DNA from: a virus
Virus record (IMG/VR): IMGVR_UViG_3300044619_002381
Location: 1-64,000 of that record
Length of the DNA stretch: 64,000 nucleotides
Strand: one strand, 5' to 3'
Shown here: piece by piece, positions 1 to 9,524 of the stretch
How the letters are laid out: each line of letters begins with the position of its first letter
Position numbering within the stretch: the first letter of the stretch is position 1
Notes under the pieces: model-generated
What the model saw: only the letters and a program-made list of their open reading frames with translations
Database searches by the model: none
What the model was told of the DNA's origin: nothing
Made by a program: the position numbers and the translations under genes

Positions 1-468
1 AAGTGCCTCTTTTATGCCAAAAAGTTGTTCAACGCTATCTAATGCCCTAAGGAGGGTTACACCATTTTCAACAGTGACAAAGCTCTTTATGTAACCTTCA
101 CAGAGGCCATCCAACTCAGAGTAAAGGCGAACGGTGATGTCCATGTTGCGCCCATAGCTCTCTGTCTGTCCAGCCCACACAAAGGAAAACGCAATGGCAG
201 GGCCACTCGGATAGTAGTACTTAACGACGATGGTCTTATCATATTTATCCCTAACGAGACGCTCATATTCTTTGTAGGCTAATGCGCTAGGGTTCCAACT
301 CATGGACCCTGACGGTGTTTGGCCCTCCTCATGGATATTGACTTTTACATTGTAAACCAATGGTTGCGGCCCATCGGACCCTGGCCATTTCTCTGCGCCT
401 TTAAAGAAGGTGATATTCTCGTCTCCCCAATAAACTTCGCAGCGTGGTATCAGTAAATCTCCGCCCAT
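1..468 (-). CDS. Putative virion/tail protein, C-terminus cut by window edge
   Basis: An open frame starts with ATG at 468, preceded by a good ribosome site (AAGGAG), and runs 156 codons without a stop to the window edge. The protein begins MGGDLLIPRCEVYWGDENIT. I do not recognise a family. It lies directly downstream of the tape-measure gene, 14 nt away, in the same transcription unit, so a tail or baseplate role is likely by position only. Confidence 0.75.
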   Translation of the reverse strand, partial: MGGDLLIPRCEVYWGDENITFFKGAEKWPGSDGPQPLVYNVKVNIHEEGQTPSGSMSWNPSALAYKEYERLVRDKYDKTIVVKYYYPSGPAIAFSFVWAGQTESYGRNMDITVRLYSELDGLCEGYIKSFVTVENGVTLLRALDSVEQLFGIKEAL

Positions 469-482
469 TTTATTCTCCTTGG

Positions 483-3400
483 TTATGCGTAATGGTTTCT
501 CATTTGTTCAACTGCCATGCTAAGCCTCGTTACGACAATAGTTGCCAGTTCTTCTGGATCTTGGCCCGGTTGTTGGTGTATGGTGATGGGGGCACTAAGG
601 GTCAAATCTCCGTATCTTTGGGATGCAGTTTCACTGTAAGGTTTGACATCTTTGGGTACGGTATCATTAGGTATCAACACCATTCTAAATTTGTCTGCCC
701 CGCCATATACATTTGGGCCCCCAGTCATTGCACCCCTAAACAGATTTTTACCCCCATTTCGTGCTATAGCCGCATCAAACCCACTGGAACCTGGTGCCCC
801 ACTATTCCATCCTCCGGGGTTTGAAGTGGTGAAAACTAAGGCCCCGCTTGGTATTTTACCTGCTTTAACAGCCGATAAATAATCTGAATTTTTAATTACG
901 TTTGCATTAAAATTACCATAGGGGCTTCTAATTTGTTGTGATCCGCCTAAACCGGGTAAAGATTTCCATCCAAAACTATTTATAAGCTGAGAGGCTAAGC
1001 CCCGGGGGTTATTTCCCACGTCTTTCCCGGTTGCAACAGGGTTCGGTATCCTATTCATGGCCATGGTTTCTAGAACTGCTGTTACACAGAGGCTACCAAG
1101 TCTGTAGGCTAATTTTTTTGTACTCCCCAACTTCAATAGAGTAGGACTAAACCCTACAGACCCCATCGCGCTCAGGTCAATGGGTTCTCCACTAGTTTCC
1201 ACTAGTAGTGGTAAGCCTGAAGGTGTGGTTGCCCCCTGATTCTTAAGAGAATCATCCCCAAGAGAAAGTTTAATTTGATTTAATTCAGATGTGTAACTTT
1301 TGGTAGTTAAGCTAATCTGCTCCAAAGCAAATAACATACTATTTAGAATACCCATCTTGTTGCTAATTACAAAGAGGGCCGACTTTAGATTGCCTAAGGT
1401 AGTTGCGGATGTTTGGGTGTTTTTTGCGGTTCTGGCGGTTTCAGTTGCGGTTCTGGCAGTATTGGGATTGATTTTGGCTATGTTTGTTGCCGTTCTGACA
1501 TTGGATGTTGCGGCAGCAGTTATTTGAGCTGGAGACGGCCCCCCGGTGGCAGAAGTAGTTGAGCCACTTGGTTTTCCACCTAATATGGCCTTGGCTTCTT
1601 CTATGTAAGCCTTCAGTTCAACAATTCTATAAATGTCTAAGTTCTTTTTGGTATTAATTTCTGCCTGGGCACTTGCAATACCTGCTTTTAGGTTACCCGG
1701 CCCCATTATACTTTGATTATAGGCATTCTGCCTGGCCCTAGCCTTCATTTCCTCTCGCTTAGCCTCATCGAAATCCTTCCAAGCCCCTTCCTGATGGGTC
1801 ACCATTCTAATCCAAGCCAAAAGAGTGGCCAAGCCTCTGATTCCCATTTCTAGTAACTGGAAGGCCCCCGTCAATGGCAGCATAAGGAAAGCTATCAGAT
1901 TAAATCCATCTTTTACTATACCTAAAGACCTACTTAGATCTCCCATTATCTTGAATAAGATCTCGGTAGTTTTAATAAACCCCTGGAAAGAACCCCAAAT
2001 GTTCTTAAAAATTTCTGACAGTGGTTTCTCCAACAGTTGCCCAAATTTAGCACCTAATACAGCACCAAGCAAAGGTCCTACAATGGGAATCCACCCCAAC
2101 AGCACCGATCCTATTGCGGCACCAATAGCCGGACCAGCGCCAGATGCCAAAGAGTCAAATATATTCTTCCCTTGAAACAAAGAAATTATAGTCTGCAACG
2201 CAGCCCCAAATAAAAGGAGTCTCCCTGAAAGCCCTCTAAAGGTTTCTCCGATTCTAGCTATGTTGGTGGCCGCTACACCCCGAGCTAATCCCCCTATATT
2301 AGCAGCTCCCCCCATAGCTAACCATGATACCGACCGGGCCAACCCTAAACCAACCGCTCGTGGTGCGCCGGAAATAACCCCCGAAGCCCTGGCCATTAAC
2401 CTAGGGGCTGCACCCAAACCCCTCTCAATAAAGGTCCCAAGCCTGCCAAACAATGACAACAATCCGAAAGTAATAATCTGCTGAATGATGGGCATACCGA
2501 CAGTTAATGCTGCCAATATGGACATTTGCATCGGGGCAGCTTGGAACAAGGTTTGTATCGTATTGCCAATTACCTTAAAGAGGGACTCAAATACTAACTT
2601 AACTCCTTCAAACCCTTTCGTCGCTTTCCAACCTTCAGCCAAACCTTCGGCGAATGGCCCTGTTGCCACAATGTTTGTAGCTCCGGACATAATGTCGCCC
2701 AGCATTTTAAGGGTTGATCCAATGGCACCGCCAATGGTTTTGCCGACGAAATGTGGTAAATCAGTTTGAAATAACTTCGTAAAGAGGTCTTTATTTATAC
2801 TAGCCAAGTCCGCGCTTGGCTTCATTAGCTTATTTCTAATTTCGTTGAAACCCCTTAAGCCAAATTTACCGTCTAGGAGGCTGATTAAATTGGCCAAAGC
2901 CAAAGTAAAACCCCTAGCCCCGGCAGACTTTTTGATCGCTTGTCCGGCAGGGGAGTTTATCCCCATGCCATTGGCAAGATTTTCAAATCCTTTAGAGAAA
3001 TAAATGAAACTTCTGTAGAAACTTTGTGCCGTGTCAGCAAGTGGCATCATTATATCGGCAATACTCCTCAATGGGTCCCAGATTTGAGGGAGTATCGCTG
3101 TCAACTCACTAAGTGGCAAACCGAAACCTTTTATGATTTTAGAAATTATTTCAAATAAACTATAGTCTTCTTCTGCTGCTAGTGCCGCATCTTTAACCAC
3201 TTGCCCTTGTTTATTTAGGTAACGACCATACTCATCAATTGATTTGCCAATTTTACCAAACTTTCTACCAAGGCCAAATAGACCTACCTCCGGGTCTAGG
3301 AAAGAAGATCTAAACGCTTCAAGGAAACCACTTGTCGAGTTTTTATATGCCTGAATGACTTCATTCGGCAGGATCATGTCAAGCAATTCCATGACGACTC

Positions 3401-4352
3401 TAACCCGGTCAGGTCCCCCTGCTTTTGTGGCCGCCAGTTTCTTCTGCATCTCCGGGTCTTGGAATGCGCCTGTAAAGATAGGGTTGTTCCTGAATGCCAC
3501 GTATTTTTGGAACATCTTCGGACCAATAGCCGGGGCATTAATCAATTGTTCGATGAGCTGGGGGGTTCCCAAAGGTGATTTAGTTGGGTTGCCCATACCA
3601 ATCAACACGGACTTCTCTGTTAACTTCTGGATTAGAACTCCCAAAGAATCCATCTTATCCCCAACTTTAGCCCCAAACTCTTGGCCCAATTTTGTGAACC
3701 CCTTTGGGTCATTCCCCATTGCGGTCATTACCGTGTCAGAGAGCAACTTCCCCTGCTTAACGTAATCTTCAGTGGCCCCTGGTAAAGCAGCAGCAGATTG
3801 TGCGAGCTTATAGTTAATTCTCTGCAGTTCTCTCATTGCTGAAGAGAAGTTTGGGAACAAGTTCAGCCCCTTACGTTGACTGATGGCAAACAAACCCCCA
3901 GCAGCCTGGATGTCTGACATTTCATCTTTAATTCGTTCCCCAAATGCGCTTGCAAAATACTGGAAGGGCTTTTCCATAAGATTGACGCCCATTTGGAAGC
4001 CGCTCAGTATGGCCCCAGAAATTGTGTTGGCAATCTGATAGCCCATGATCTGTGAGGCGAACCCATCACCACCATATCCACCGTAGCCACCACGGCCATA
4101 TCCCCTTCTACCGTAGCCACCACCGCCACCACCTCTTCGTTGGGTTTGATTTAACCTTTGAGCAGCAGCATTGGCAGCATCGAGAGCCCTGACATAGTTA
4201 TTCATCTGAGTGTTCAATGGCACCACAGCTTGACCCAGGGTTTGGAAGTTTGTCCGTAGCTGGTTTAGGGTGCCATTAATCCGGTTTAACTCGGGAGTAA
4301 TATTATCAGTAAAATTCCCGCTTAAGTTAAATTCTCTTTGCGTATTACTCAT
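483..4352 (-). CDS. Tail tape measure protein, possible C-terminal peptidase-like domain
   Basis: The 1,289-residue protein has the features expected of a tail length-determining protein. It has a helical N-terminus, a Gly/Arg/Tyr-rich linker at about residues 74-98, and several long hydrophobic Gly/Ala-rich stretches in the middle (about 590-860). Near residues 1080-1250 there is a compact globular segment with LCVTAV, IPSGALVF and GFDAAIARNGG. Its order resembles an NlpC/P60 or CHAP-type cell-wall hydrolase, but the catalytic histidine position is unclear, so that part is tentative. The start overlaps the stop of the upstream hub-like gene (ATGA). In the family such proteins fill the tail tube and may be ejected into the host. 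Confidence 0.75.
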   Translation of the reverse strand: MSNTQREFNLSGNFTDNITPELNRINGTLNQLRTNFQTLGQAVVPLNTQMNNYVRALDAANAAAQRLNQTQRRGGGGGGYGRRGYGRGGYGGYGGDGFASQIMGYQIANTISGAILSGFQMGVNLMEKPFQYFASAFGERIKDEMSDIQAAGGLFAISQRKGLNLFPNFSSAMRELQRINYKLAQSAAALPGATEDYVKQGKLLSDTVMTAMGNDPKGFTKLGQEFGAKVGDKMDSLGVLIQKLTEKSVLIGMGNPTKSPLGTPQLIEQLINAPAIGPKMFQKYVAFRNNPIFTGAFQDPEMQKKLAATKAGGPDRVRVVMELLDMILPNEVIQAYKNSTSGFLEAFRSSFLDPEVGLFGLGRKFGKIGKSIDEYGRYLNKQGQVVKDAALAAEEDYSLFEIISKIIKGFGLPLSELTAILPQIWDPLRSIADIMMPLADTAQSFYRSFIYFSKGFENLANGMGINSPAGQAIKKSAGARGFTLALANLISLLDGKFGLRGFNEIRNKLMKPSADLASINKDLFTKLFQTDLPHFVGKTIGGAIGSTLKMLGDIMSGATNIVATGPFAEGLAEGWKATKGFEGVKLVFESLFKVIGNTIQTLFQAAPMQMSILAALTVGMPIIQQIITFGLLSLFGRLGTFIERGLGAAPRLMARASGVISGAPRAVGLGLARSVSWLAMGGAANIGGLARGVAATNIARIGETFRGLSGRLLLFGAALQTIISLFQGKNIFDSLASGAGPAIGAAIGSVLLGWIPIVGPLLGAVLGAKFGQLLEKPLSEIFKNIWGSFQGFIKTTEILFKIMGDLSRSLGIVKDGFNLIAFLMLPLTGAFQLLEMGIRGLATLLAWIRMVTHQEGAWKDFDEAKREEMKARARQNAYNQSIMGPGNLKAGIASAQAEINTKKNLDIYRIVELKAYIEEAKAILGGKPSGSTTSATGGPSPAQITAAATSNVRTATNIAKINPNTARTATETARTAKNTQTSATTLGNLKSALFVISNKMGILNSMLFALEQISLTTKSYTSELNQIKLSLGDDSLKNQGATTPSGLPLLVETSGEPIDLSAMGSVGFSPTLLKLGSTKKLAYRLGSLCVTAVLETMAMNRIPNPVATGKDVGNNPRGLASQLINSFGWKSLPGLGGSQQIRSPYGNFNANVIKNSDYLSAVKAGKIPSGALVFTTSNPGGWNSGAPGSSGFDAAIARNGGKNLFRGAMTGGPNVYGGADKFRMVLIPNDTVPKDVKPYSETASQRYGDLTLSAPITIHQQPGQDPEELATIVVTRLSMAVEQMRNHYA

Positions 4353-5773
4353 CGTTTTGGTACATTTGTAGGATATTCATATCTATTTAAACCACCCTCG
4401 ACATTTGGATTAGATGCCGGTGTTTGTACGCCTGCAACCTGTCGGGCAGTTTCACTATTACTGGAAAGTAATTTAGAGACAGCATCAGACACAGAGGGCA
4501 AAATCGACGTTCGCCCAATTAACGCAATATTGGCAAGATCCCTGCCACTAGTAACCTGATAAGGTGGCACCTGAACAAATGAAACGTCAACCGTAGCCCT
4601 CGTTGCATTGCCCGACAGATCCCTCATCAATTCCTTTACATTAACGCTCTTAATCACAAAGTACCCGCCATCAGCACCGTTCAACCCATTTCCATACAGT
4701 TTATTATTTGCCTGGACGTAATAGACCGGAACTTTAATGTATTTGTTTTTGGTATCCAGGGTGAAATTCATTAAATTTTCTAATCTAGCAATTTTATCCT
4801 CAACTGACCTACCCCTTGAAAAACCCTCCACAAGGGCATCCGATAATGTAAGGTCTCTCATGCTCTTTGACCCCGAGATAACGGGCGGCTGATTAGTACC
4901 AAACATAGGGACACGCTCGACTTGGGCTTCGCTGTTCCATGAAATGCTTTCAGGGGCACAAATAAAATTCCAACTACCAGAGAGTGACTCCGCGAGAGAC
5001 ACACTAAGGTCAGAATTTGCAAAAAGATCCCCTAAAGGTAACCCCCCAGATCCCGACAAGTAATTAAAAAATTCCTGGCCACCCAATGAGGAGCCCCCAC
5101 CTTTAAGGTCAGGCAGAGACAAGGCAAGATCCATCTCCTTAGAGAAAGCGGCAGTTATGTCGGATTGCGGGATCGATGAAAAAACTCCTGAGGTATCACC
5201 AAAGGCCTCCCTAGCATTTAAACTTGCTTTTGATTTTGGATTAACTAACCAAGATGCAGATTCCCTGGCAGCTCCCGAAAGAGCTGGTATAATAGAAAAA
5301 GTTACATCAGGTCCATTTAACCCCTTTGTGAAAATTGTAGACCCATAATTAGCTACGGGTTCATTGGATGCACCTGGAAACCACCTGCTGGATTTCCCGC
5401 TACCTACTGCTGCCCCACTTATGTTCCCTAACAGATTCTGAAATACATTACTAGCTGCAGTCTGAGCCAAATTTATTCCAATATTCCCTAAAACTCCCCC
5501 TGCCCCTGATGGTGATAAAGTATCAGTCAAAAATTGATTGAAAAGTTGCCCCCCAGCAGAAAGAGCGCTCCTCTCGATTGATGGCAGAATATTATCGAAT
5601 GCTGTAGGCTCCACCCCGAGAACCTGTCTCCATTCCTCCGGAGTTACTTGATTCAATGCGACGTTAATAACAGACCCGCCTAAAGTTTGAACTATGCTAT
5701 TCCCTAAGCTATTAATGGCCCCATTAGCCGTAATGGGGAATGTAGGGATCACCCCACCAGAAAAATTAGCCAT
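4349..5773 (-). CDS. Putative baseplate hub / tail-tube-associated protein
   Basis: A 474-residue protein. I prefer the ATG at 5773 (MANFSGGV) over an upstream GTG at 5782, because the ATG overlaps the stop of the previous gene (TGATG) and has a G-rich ribosome site just before it. The N-terminal half is low-complexity, rich in Gly, Ser, Ala and Leu. The C-terminal half (about 265-420) holds segments such as APESISW, LTLSDALVEGF and ATRATVDVSFVQVP, an order reminiscent of tube-associated hub proteins of contractile systems. The neighbouring tape measure supports a tail role. The precise homology is inferred. Confidence 0.5.
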   Translation of the reverse strand: MANFSGGVIPTFPITANGAINSLGNSIVQTLGGSVINVALNQVTPEEWRQVLGVEPTAFDNILPSIERSALSAGGQLFNQFLTDTLSPSGAGGVLGNIGINLAQTAASNVFQNLLGNISGAAVGSGKSSRWFPGASNEPVANYGSTIFTKGLNGPDVTFSIIPALSGAARESASWLVNPKSKASLNAREAFGDTSGVFSSIPQSDITAAFSKEMDLALSLPDLKGGGSSLGGQEFFNYLSGSGGLPLGDLFANSDLSVSLAESLSGSWNFICAPESISWNSEAQVERVPMFGTNQPPVISGSKSMRDLTLSDALVEGFSRGRSVEDKIARLENLMNFTLDTKNKYIKVPVYYVQANNKLYGNGLNGADGGYFVIKSVNVKELMRDLSGNATRATVDVSFVQVPPYQVTSGRDLANIALIGRTSILPSVSDAVSKLLSSNSETARQVAGVQTPASNPNVEGGLNRYEYPTNVPKR

Positions 5774-6429
5774 CAGGACCACCCCCTATTACGTACTTTT
5801 CGGTGTTGGGGCGCCTTCTTCTTATTTTTTATGTCGGTGTTCTTTTCTAAGGAATCCAACGACTTCTCGTCCATCCTGTAGGTACACACCCAGCCCTGCT
5901 CAGTAGGTAAGATCTCAAATAGAAACTTGTATTTATCAAATTTAAATGAACCAGAGAAGGTTCCGTCCTCGTCCTGCAAGAAATTGTTCTTTGGGGAGGG
6001 GTAGCCCCCAGATTTATCTCTTATGGCATCCACCTTCTCACCAAACACACTATAAATAACTGCTGACAGAACCTTCTGGGCTCTTTCAGACGAACTCAAA
6101 TTATCTTCAACAAAGTCTAATGATTCCTCTTGCCCATTAGAAAAAATACCGCCCAAGTCAAGGTGCTCTATGGATTCAGGATCAGGCCAAAAATCAGGCT
6201 CTACCTTACTTAGCAATTCGATGGCTTCGTCTAGCTCCCAATTTTCTAACTCACCATCTATAGAAAACTTAGAAAAAGCCGACAGCAACGATACATCCCC
6301 ATCCTGAAAGCAATGGCTAAAATGCTCAGAGTAAGTCTCAGGAACGCATTCAAAATCCCCACGACTAGCTTCGTAAAGAAGACGAGCCATAGGGAGAGCT
6401 TTTGCGAGGTATGCTGAATCGGGATTCAT
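5773..6429 (-). CDS. Hypothetical acidic protein, putative tail accessory
   Basis: A 218-residue protein starting MNPDSAYLAKALPMARLLYE. It is acidic through the middle (about 50-120), with a Lys/Arg-rich C-terminus. No known domain recognised. It sits at the head of the hub and tape-measure group, its stop overlaps the next ATG, and a GGGTAAAA element lies 24 nt upstream. Position suggests a tail assembly or baseplate role (compare T4 gp26-type neighbours), but this is inference. Confidence 0.6.
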   Translation of the reverse strand: MNPDSAYLAKALPMARLLYEASRGDFECVPETYSEHFSHCFQDGDVSLLSAFSKFSIDGELENWELDEAIELLSKVEPDFWPDPESIEHLDLGGIFSNGQEESLDFVEDNLSSSERAQKVLSAVIYSVFGEKVDAIRDKSGGYPSPKNNFLQDEDGTFSGSFKFDKYKFLFEILPTEQGWVCTYRMDEKSLDSLEKNTDIKNKKKAPQHRKVRNRGWS

Positions 6430-6452
6430 TCATTGATGTTTATCTAAAAGAG

Positions 6453-6460
6453 TTTTACCC
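6453..6460 (-). promoter_or_regulatory. GGGTAAAA element
   Basis: Perfect octamer 24 nt before the start at 6429, in the intergenic gap that separates DNA-metabolism genes from the tail group. Confidence 0.5.
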
Positions 6461-6517
6461 CCTTTGCCCCACCCTTGACTACCCAGGCATAGTACCAGGG
6501 GTTAGATACCAAGGGAC

Positions 6518-6552
6518 AAATACCGAATGTCAAATACCGAATGTCAAATACC
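6518..6552. repeat. Short tandem repeat, 14-bp unit
   Basis: Two perfect copies of AAATACCGAATGTC and half of a third lie side by side in the gap between the exonuclease stop and the next gene. They are not coding. The cause may be replication slippage. Confidence 0.7.
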
Positions 6553-6559
6553 GGGCCCA

Positions 6560-7528
6560 TCAGGTAGAAACCGGAATTTCCAAACAAATCTTAGCAAAGG
6601 CCTTTACTGCCTGGTCGTAATGGTCGTTTCTAGTATTATGCTCAGGGTTGTTGATTTCGTAATAAAAAGTTTCGTCCCATAACACCGTATCAATGTTCCA
6701 TTTAGGGTTTGGTTCGCACAAGTCAAACAACTCGATAGGGCTACCTTTTACGGCATTGTCACACATATCCCCGGCAGCAGCTTTGTGCTTTGCCAGCTCA
6801 CTAGGGTGCCCAATGTCAACTTTCATCCTATGTTTAGCCCACTCAGCAACGCCAATTTCCCCGTTTAGTTGCTCTTGGATTTTTTCATTGGGGCGACATG
6901 CCCGTGTGTTTGAGAAGTAAATTTGGTTTTTATCATCGCACAACTGAGTCCAGTCCCTATCTACAGTGTGAAGCAAGATTTGGCGTTTGTGAATAACGTC
7001 GTTGGGTTCCCCCTTGTGGGATGCTCTACAGATACTACCTGCTATGTCATCGGCTTCATAACCAAGACGCCAAAACCACGGAAAATACATCTGGCAGTAA
7101 TTCCTACCTTCATTATAAACAAACCAGAAAGCATCTGATTTTTCACTCCGTGTCCCCTTATAGTGAGTGGCAAGTTCTTTGACATCGACTCCTCCAGCTG
7201 CCGCATAATCGACCCATGCTTGTTGAACTACTTCGGATTCTTTCATGAAATCATCCCTCCAGTAGTTATTTGTTTCTGGATTGCGATAATCCGCAGCAAA
7301 TACAATACGGTAAGGGTGTCTCTTCATGAACTGTGGACCGCGATTTACGAAAAGTGCCCAAGCTCCACGAACCAGCTTCTTTTCGACTTCTTTGCTGAAG
7401 GATCCTTCAATTTTTGATTCATACCAACCCAAAACAGCAAAGCACATGACGTTGAAGTCAATGACTAAAAGGGGGCTAGGGGAAGTCTTTAAGACGATAG
7501 TTTTTTCGAGTTTAGGCCTGTCCGTCAT
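6560..7528 (-). CDS. FEN-type 5'-3' exonuclease / RNase H-like
   Basis: A 322-residue flap-endonuclease-family protein, the type that removes RNA primers and 5' flaps during phage DNA replication (T4 RNase H and T5 D15 families). Visible motifs in order are the first acidic residue in LLVIDFN (D24), the helical-arch motif YKGTR with following KSD (123-132), EADD (158-161), the metal-binding D190 and D192 in TVDRDWTQL, and GDMCDNAVKG near 254-263 as the H3TH-type region. It overlaps the small gene upstream by 4 nt and sits with thyX and a DEDD exonuclease. Confidence 0.88.
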   Translation of the reverse strand: MTDRPKLEKTIVLKTSPSPLLVIDFNVMCFAVLGWYESKIEGSFSKEVEKKLVRGAWALFVNRGPQFMKRHPYRIVFAADYRNPETNNYWRDDFMKESEVVQQAWVDYAAAGGVDVKELATHYKGTRSEKSDAFWFVYNEGRNYCQMYFPWFWRLGYEADDIAGSICRASHKGEPNDVIHKRQILLHTVDRDWTQLCDDKNQIYFSNTRACRPNEKIQEQLNGEIGVAEWAKHRMKVDIGHPSELAKHKAAAGDMCDNAVKGSPIELFDLCEPNPKWNIDTVLWDETFYYEINNPEHNTRNDHYDQAVKAFAKICLEIPVST

Positions 7529-7752
7529 CTTGGCATGGGGAGATCAATGTAGTATGTTGGAAGTCCGACTTCCTGCTCTTGGAATCTAGAGTCTGGGAGG
7601 CTTAGCCATTCCCCGGACTTGAATTCCCACACATCACAATCTACCATTAAGAAAGTTCCGTCATTGGCAGGGAATGCTACAAGGTAATCTTTATCTGTTG
7701 TGGGATAATCTTCGGCGATTTTCCAAAACCCTTTTACGATCTGATTGTTCAT
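7525..7752 (-). CDS. Small protein resembling DUF551
   Basis: A 75-residue protein with the layout of DUF551-like phage proteins: an early Trp (FWKIAED), a central YLVAF strand, GEWLSLPD, and a Pro-rich end (PTYYIDLPMPR) in place of the usual ThWmPlPePP. The biochemical role of this family is unknown. It overlaps the exonuclease gene by 4 nt, so the two are probably translationally coupled. Confidence 0.65.
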   Translation of the reverse strand: MNNQIVKGFWKIAEDYPTTDKDYLVAFPANDGTFLMVDCDVWEFKSGEWLSLPDSRFQEQEVGLPTYYIDLPMPR

Positions 7753-7784
7753 TTTTGATTAGTGGTATTTAACTCCATGGAAAA

Positions 7785-9521
7785 TTAAGGGCTAAGTCTC
7801 GCTTTGTGGAGGCGCTTCTCCTTGTAGTAATTCCAGACATTTGGGGCCCATAGCGCTAATTCCGGAATAAAAGCATCACAAAGAGATTGGACCTCTAGTT
7901 GAGCATCTAGTTTTGCTCTGAGATCAATGAAGTGGAGGATTGAACGTAGGTTAAAAGAAACCACAAAGTTTTGACGAATGGCCTGTGCAAGGTAGTCGCG
8001 GATGTGTTCTTCGCACATTCCTTTAGCGTACCTATTGGCATACTTCTTACAGCCTGCTATAATCCAAGCGAATTCATCTTGTCTATCCTCTTCAGTCCAA
8101 TCGTATTTTTTGCCTTGGCGGTTAGTATAGAAACCTGCCGGCCGTACATAAAATACATCTTCAACATCAAGCTCACCTTCTGCAACTTTAATAACCCTCT
8201 TTCCCGTATATCTTTGAGATTGAACATCCCAAGAAGTTCCGATACGATGAGTCCTACCTTGTGCCACAACACTGTGAACAAAACCGGCGCAGGAAAAAGT
8301 AATTTGAGGGTGCTCAAGACAATTTCCACAAATTGCAACCTTATTATTGCGTCTGACAATAAGAGCGCCAGTGCTCACTGTTGCACAATGAATTTCACCC
8401 CTATAGTCTACCCATTCTTCAGTATAAGTTCTAGACCTGGATGTTTGAGTAATTTCAACTCTAGGATAAATTCTATCTGTAACTCTCAAACAATAGAGGT
8501 CACTATGATTTTCATTACCCCTAGTTTCCGTGCTACAAGTAAATTTGAAATCGTTTACTGCGGCAAGAGCCTGAAGTTGTGAAGCAAGATGATAAGAAGT
8601 CGTAGCATAAGCCCAGGTATTTCTACGAGTTGTCCCGTCAGAATTTCGTAAACCATCTAAAAGATTAGCAACGCAATCTTTTTCCATCTTTAAGTATTCA
8701 TGCGGAAGAACTTTTGCCCCTGTTAGAGAAAGGCAATTAGACTTCATCCACTTTCCAATATCTGGATGAGAAACAACAAACCTATCGTTTTCCGTTGGAT
8801 AAAAATCTAGGTCTAATTCTAAACATAGATTCTGAAGATACTCAATCTTTCTTTCTCTTTTTAAATGAAACCGTAGTGTATTTGTACTAGTGTGAGCTTC
8901 TCCATCACCAATCCAAAACCCAACTAAGCTCCAGAAAACAGGATCATCAATTGGAGTGTCAATAGAACTTCTATGACTTTCAGAAAGGTTTCCACAAGTT
9001 GAATACCTGACAGGTTTATTGTAAACCTCTTCGGCTGCTATTGCATAACGTTGAGACCAGCTTCCATCCTTTTTTCTAGTTTGAATAACCATTCGGTGAT
9101 CAGGACTAACTAAAAAATCTAATGCCTGACCATTTAAATGATACATTTTTCCTTCGTAATCCCATCGTTGAACTGCAGAAGGTTTTTCAAAATTAATGAC
9201 ACCAGTATTGGTATTATAGGCAGCCAATACCGTCCCCTTGGTCACACTTGGCCAAAATACCCATCCTTGTTCAGTCAGTACTTGGGTATCGGAGGAGTAG
9301 CAACCATAATGACCTCGTTCATTGGCTAAAAGTTCTCTTACAATCCACTCACCACACTCTTGGGGGGATGGGGGTTTAATGTGATGTATGGGAACTTCTG
9401 AATAATCCCCTTTGCCTGCTTGCCAAATAACAGTTTCAGTTAGCTGATAGCCATCCAACTTAACTACTTCTAATCGGGGGTCTAGCGACAACAAGTCACT
9501 TGATTTTACTGGTTTACTCAT
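7785..9521 (-). CDS. thyX: Flavin-dependent thymidylate synthase ThyX with intein
   Basis: A 578-residue precursor. Residues 1-73 and 401-578 are the two halves of ThyX, which methylates dUMP to dTMP with methylene-THF and FADH2. The signature is present as a variant, HRIGTSWDVQSQRY at about residues 425-438, followed by TGKR. The usual form is RHRxxSxxxxSxRY. Residues 74-400 are an intein lying between GHYG and CLEHP. After splicing, the enzyme would be 251 residues, the normal size. It sits between two exonuclease genes in the DNA-metabolism block. Phages use ThyX to raise dTTP supply. The call is firm; activity depends on intein removal. Confidence 0.93.
   Translation of the reverse strand: MSKPVKSSDLLSLDPRLEVVKLDGYQLTETVIWQAGKGDYSEVPIHHIKPPSPQECGEWIVRELLANERGHYGCYSSDTQVLTEQGWVFWPSVTKGTVLAAYNTNTGVINFEKPSAVQRWDYEGKMYHLNGQALDFLVSPDHRMVIQTRKKDGSWSQRYAIAAEEVYNKPVRYSTCGNLSESHRSSIDTPIDDPVFWSLVGFWIGDGEAHTSTNTLRFHLKRERKIEYLQNLCLELDLDFYPTENDRFVVSHPDIGKWMKSNCLSLTGAKVLPHEYLKMEKDCVANLLDGLRNSDGTTRRNTWAYATTSYHLASQLQALAAVNDFKFTCSTETRGNENHSDLYCLRVTDRIYPRVEITQTSRSRTYTEEWVDYRGEIHCATVSTGALIVRRNNKVAICGNCLEHPQITFSCAGFVHSVVAQGRTHRIGTSWDVQSQRYTGKRVIKVAEGELDVEDVFYVRPAGFYTNRQGKKYDWTEEDRQDEFAWIIAGCKKYANRYAKGMCEEHIRDYLAQAIRQNFVVSFNLRSILHFIDLRAKLDAQLEVQSLCDAFIPELALWAPNVWNYYKEKRLHKARLSP
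8322..9302 (-). mobile_element. Intein with DOD (LAGLIDADG) homing endonuclease, in ThyX
   Basis: A 327-residue intein. It begins with Cys74 in block A (CYSSDTQVLTEQGW), has block B at FLVSPDHRMV, two LAGLIDADG-type helices (LVGFWIGDG and LLDGLRNSDG), and block F/G ending VAICGN before the +1 Cys of the C-extein. The penultimate residue is Gly rather than the usual His, a known but uncommon variation that may slow C-terminal cleavage. The insertion site is in the conserved N-terminal domain, just before LEHPQITFSCAGF. Both endonuclease motifs keep their acidic residue, so homing may be functional. Confidence 0.9.
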
Positions 9522-9524
9522 TTA

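Noticed and set aside
7971-8582. 203-aa plus-strand ORF over the thyX intein
   Set aside because: Antisense to conserved intein and ThyX motifs, no recognisable domain.
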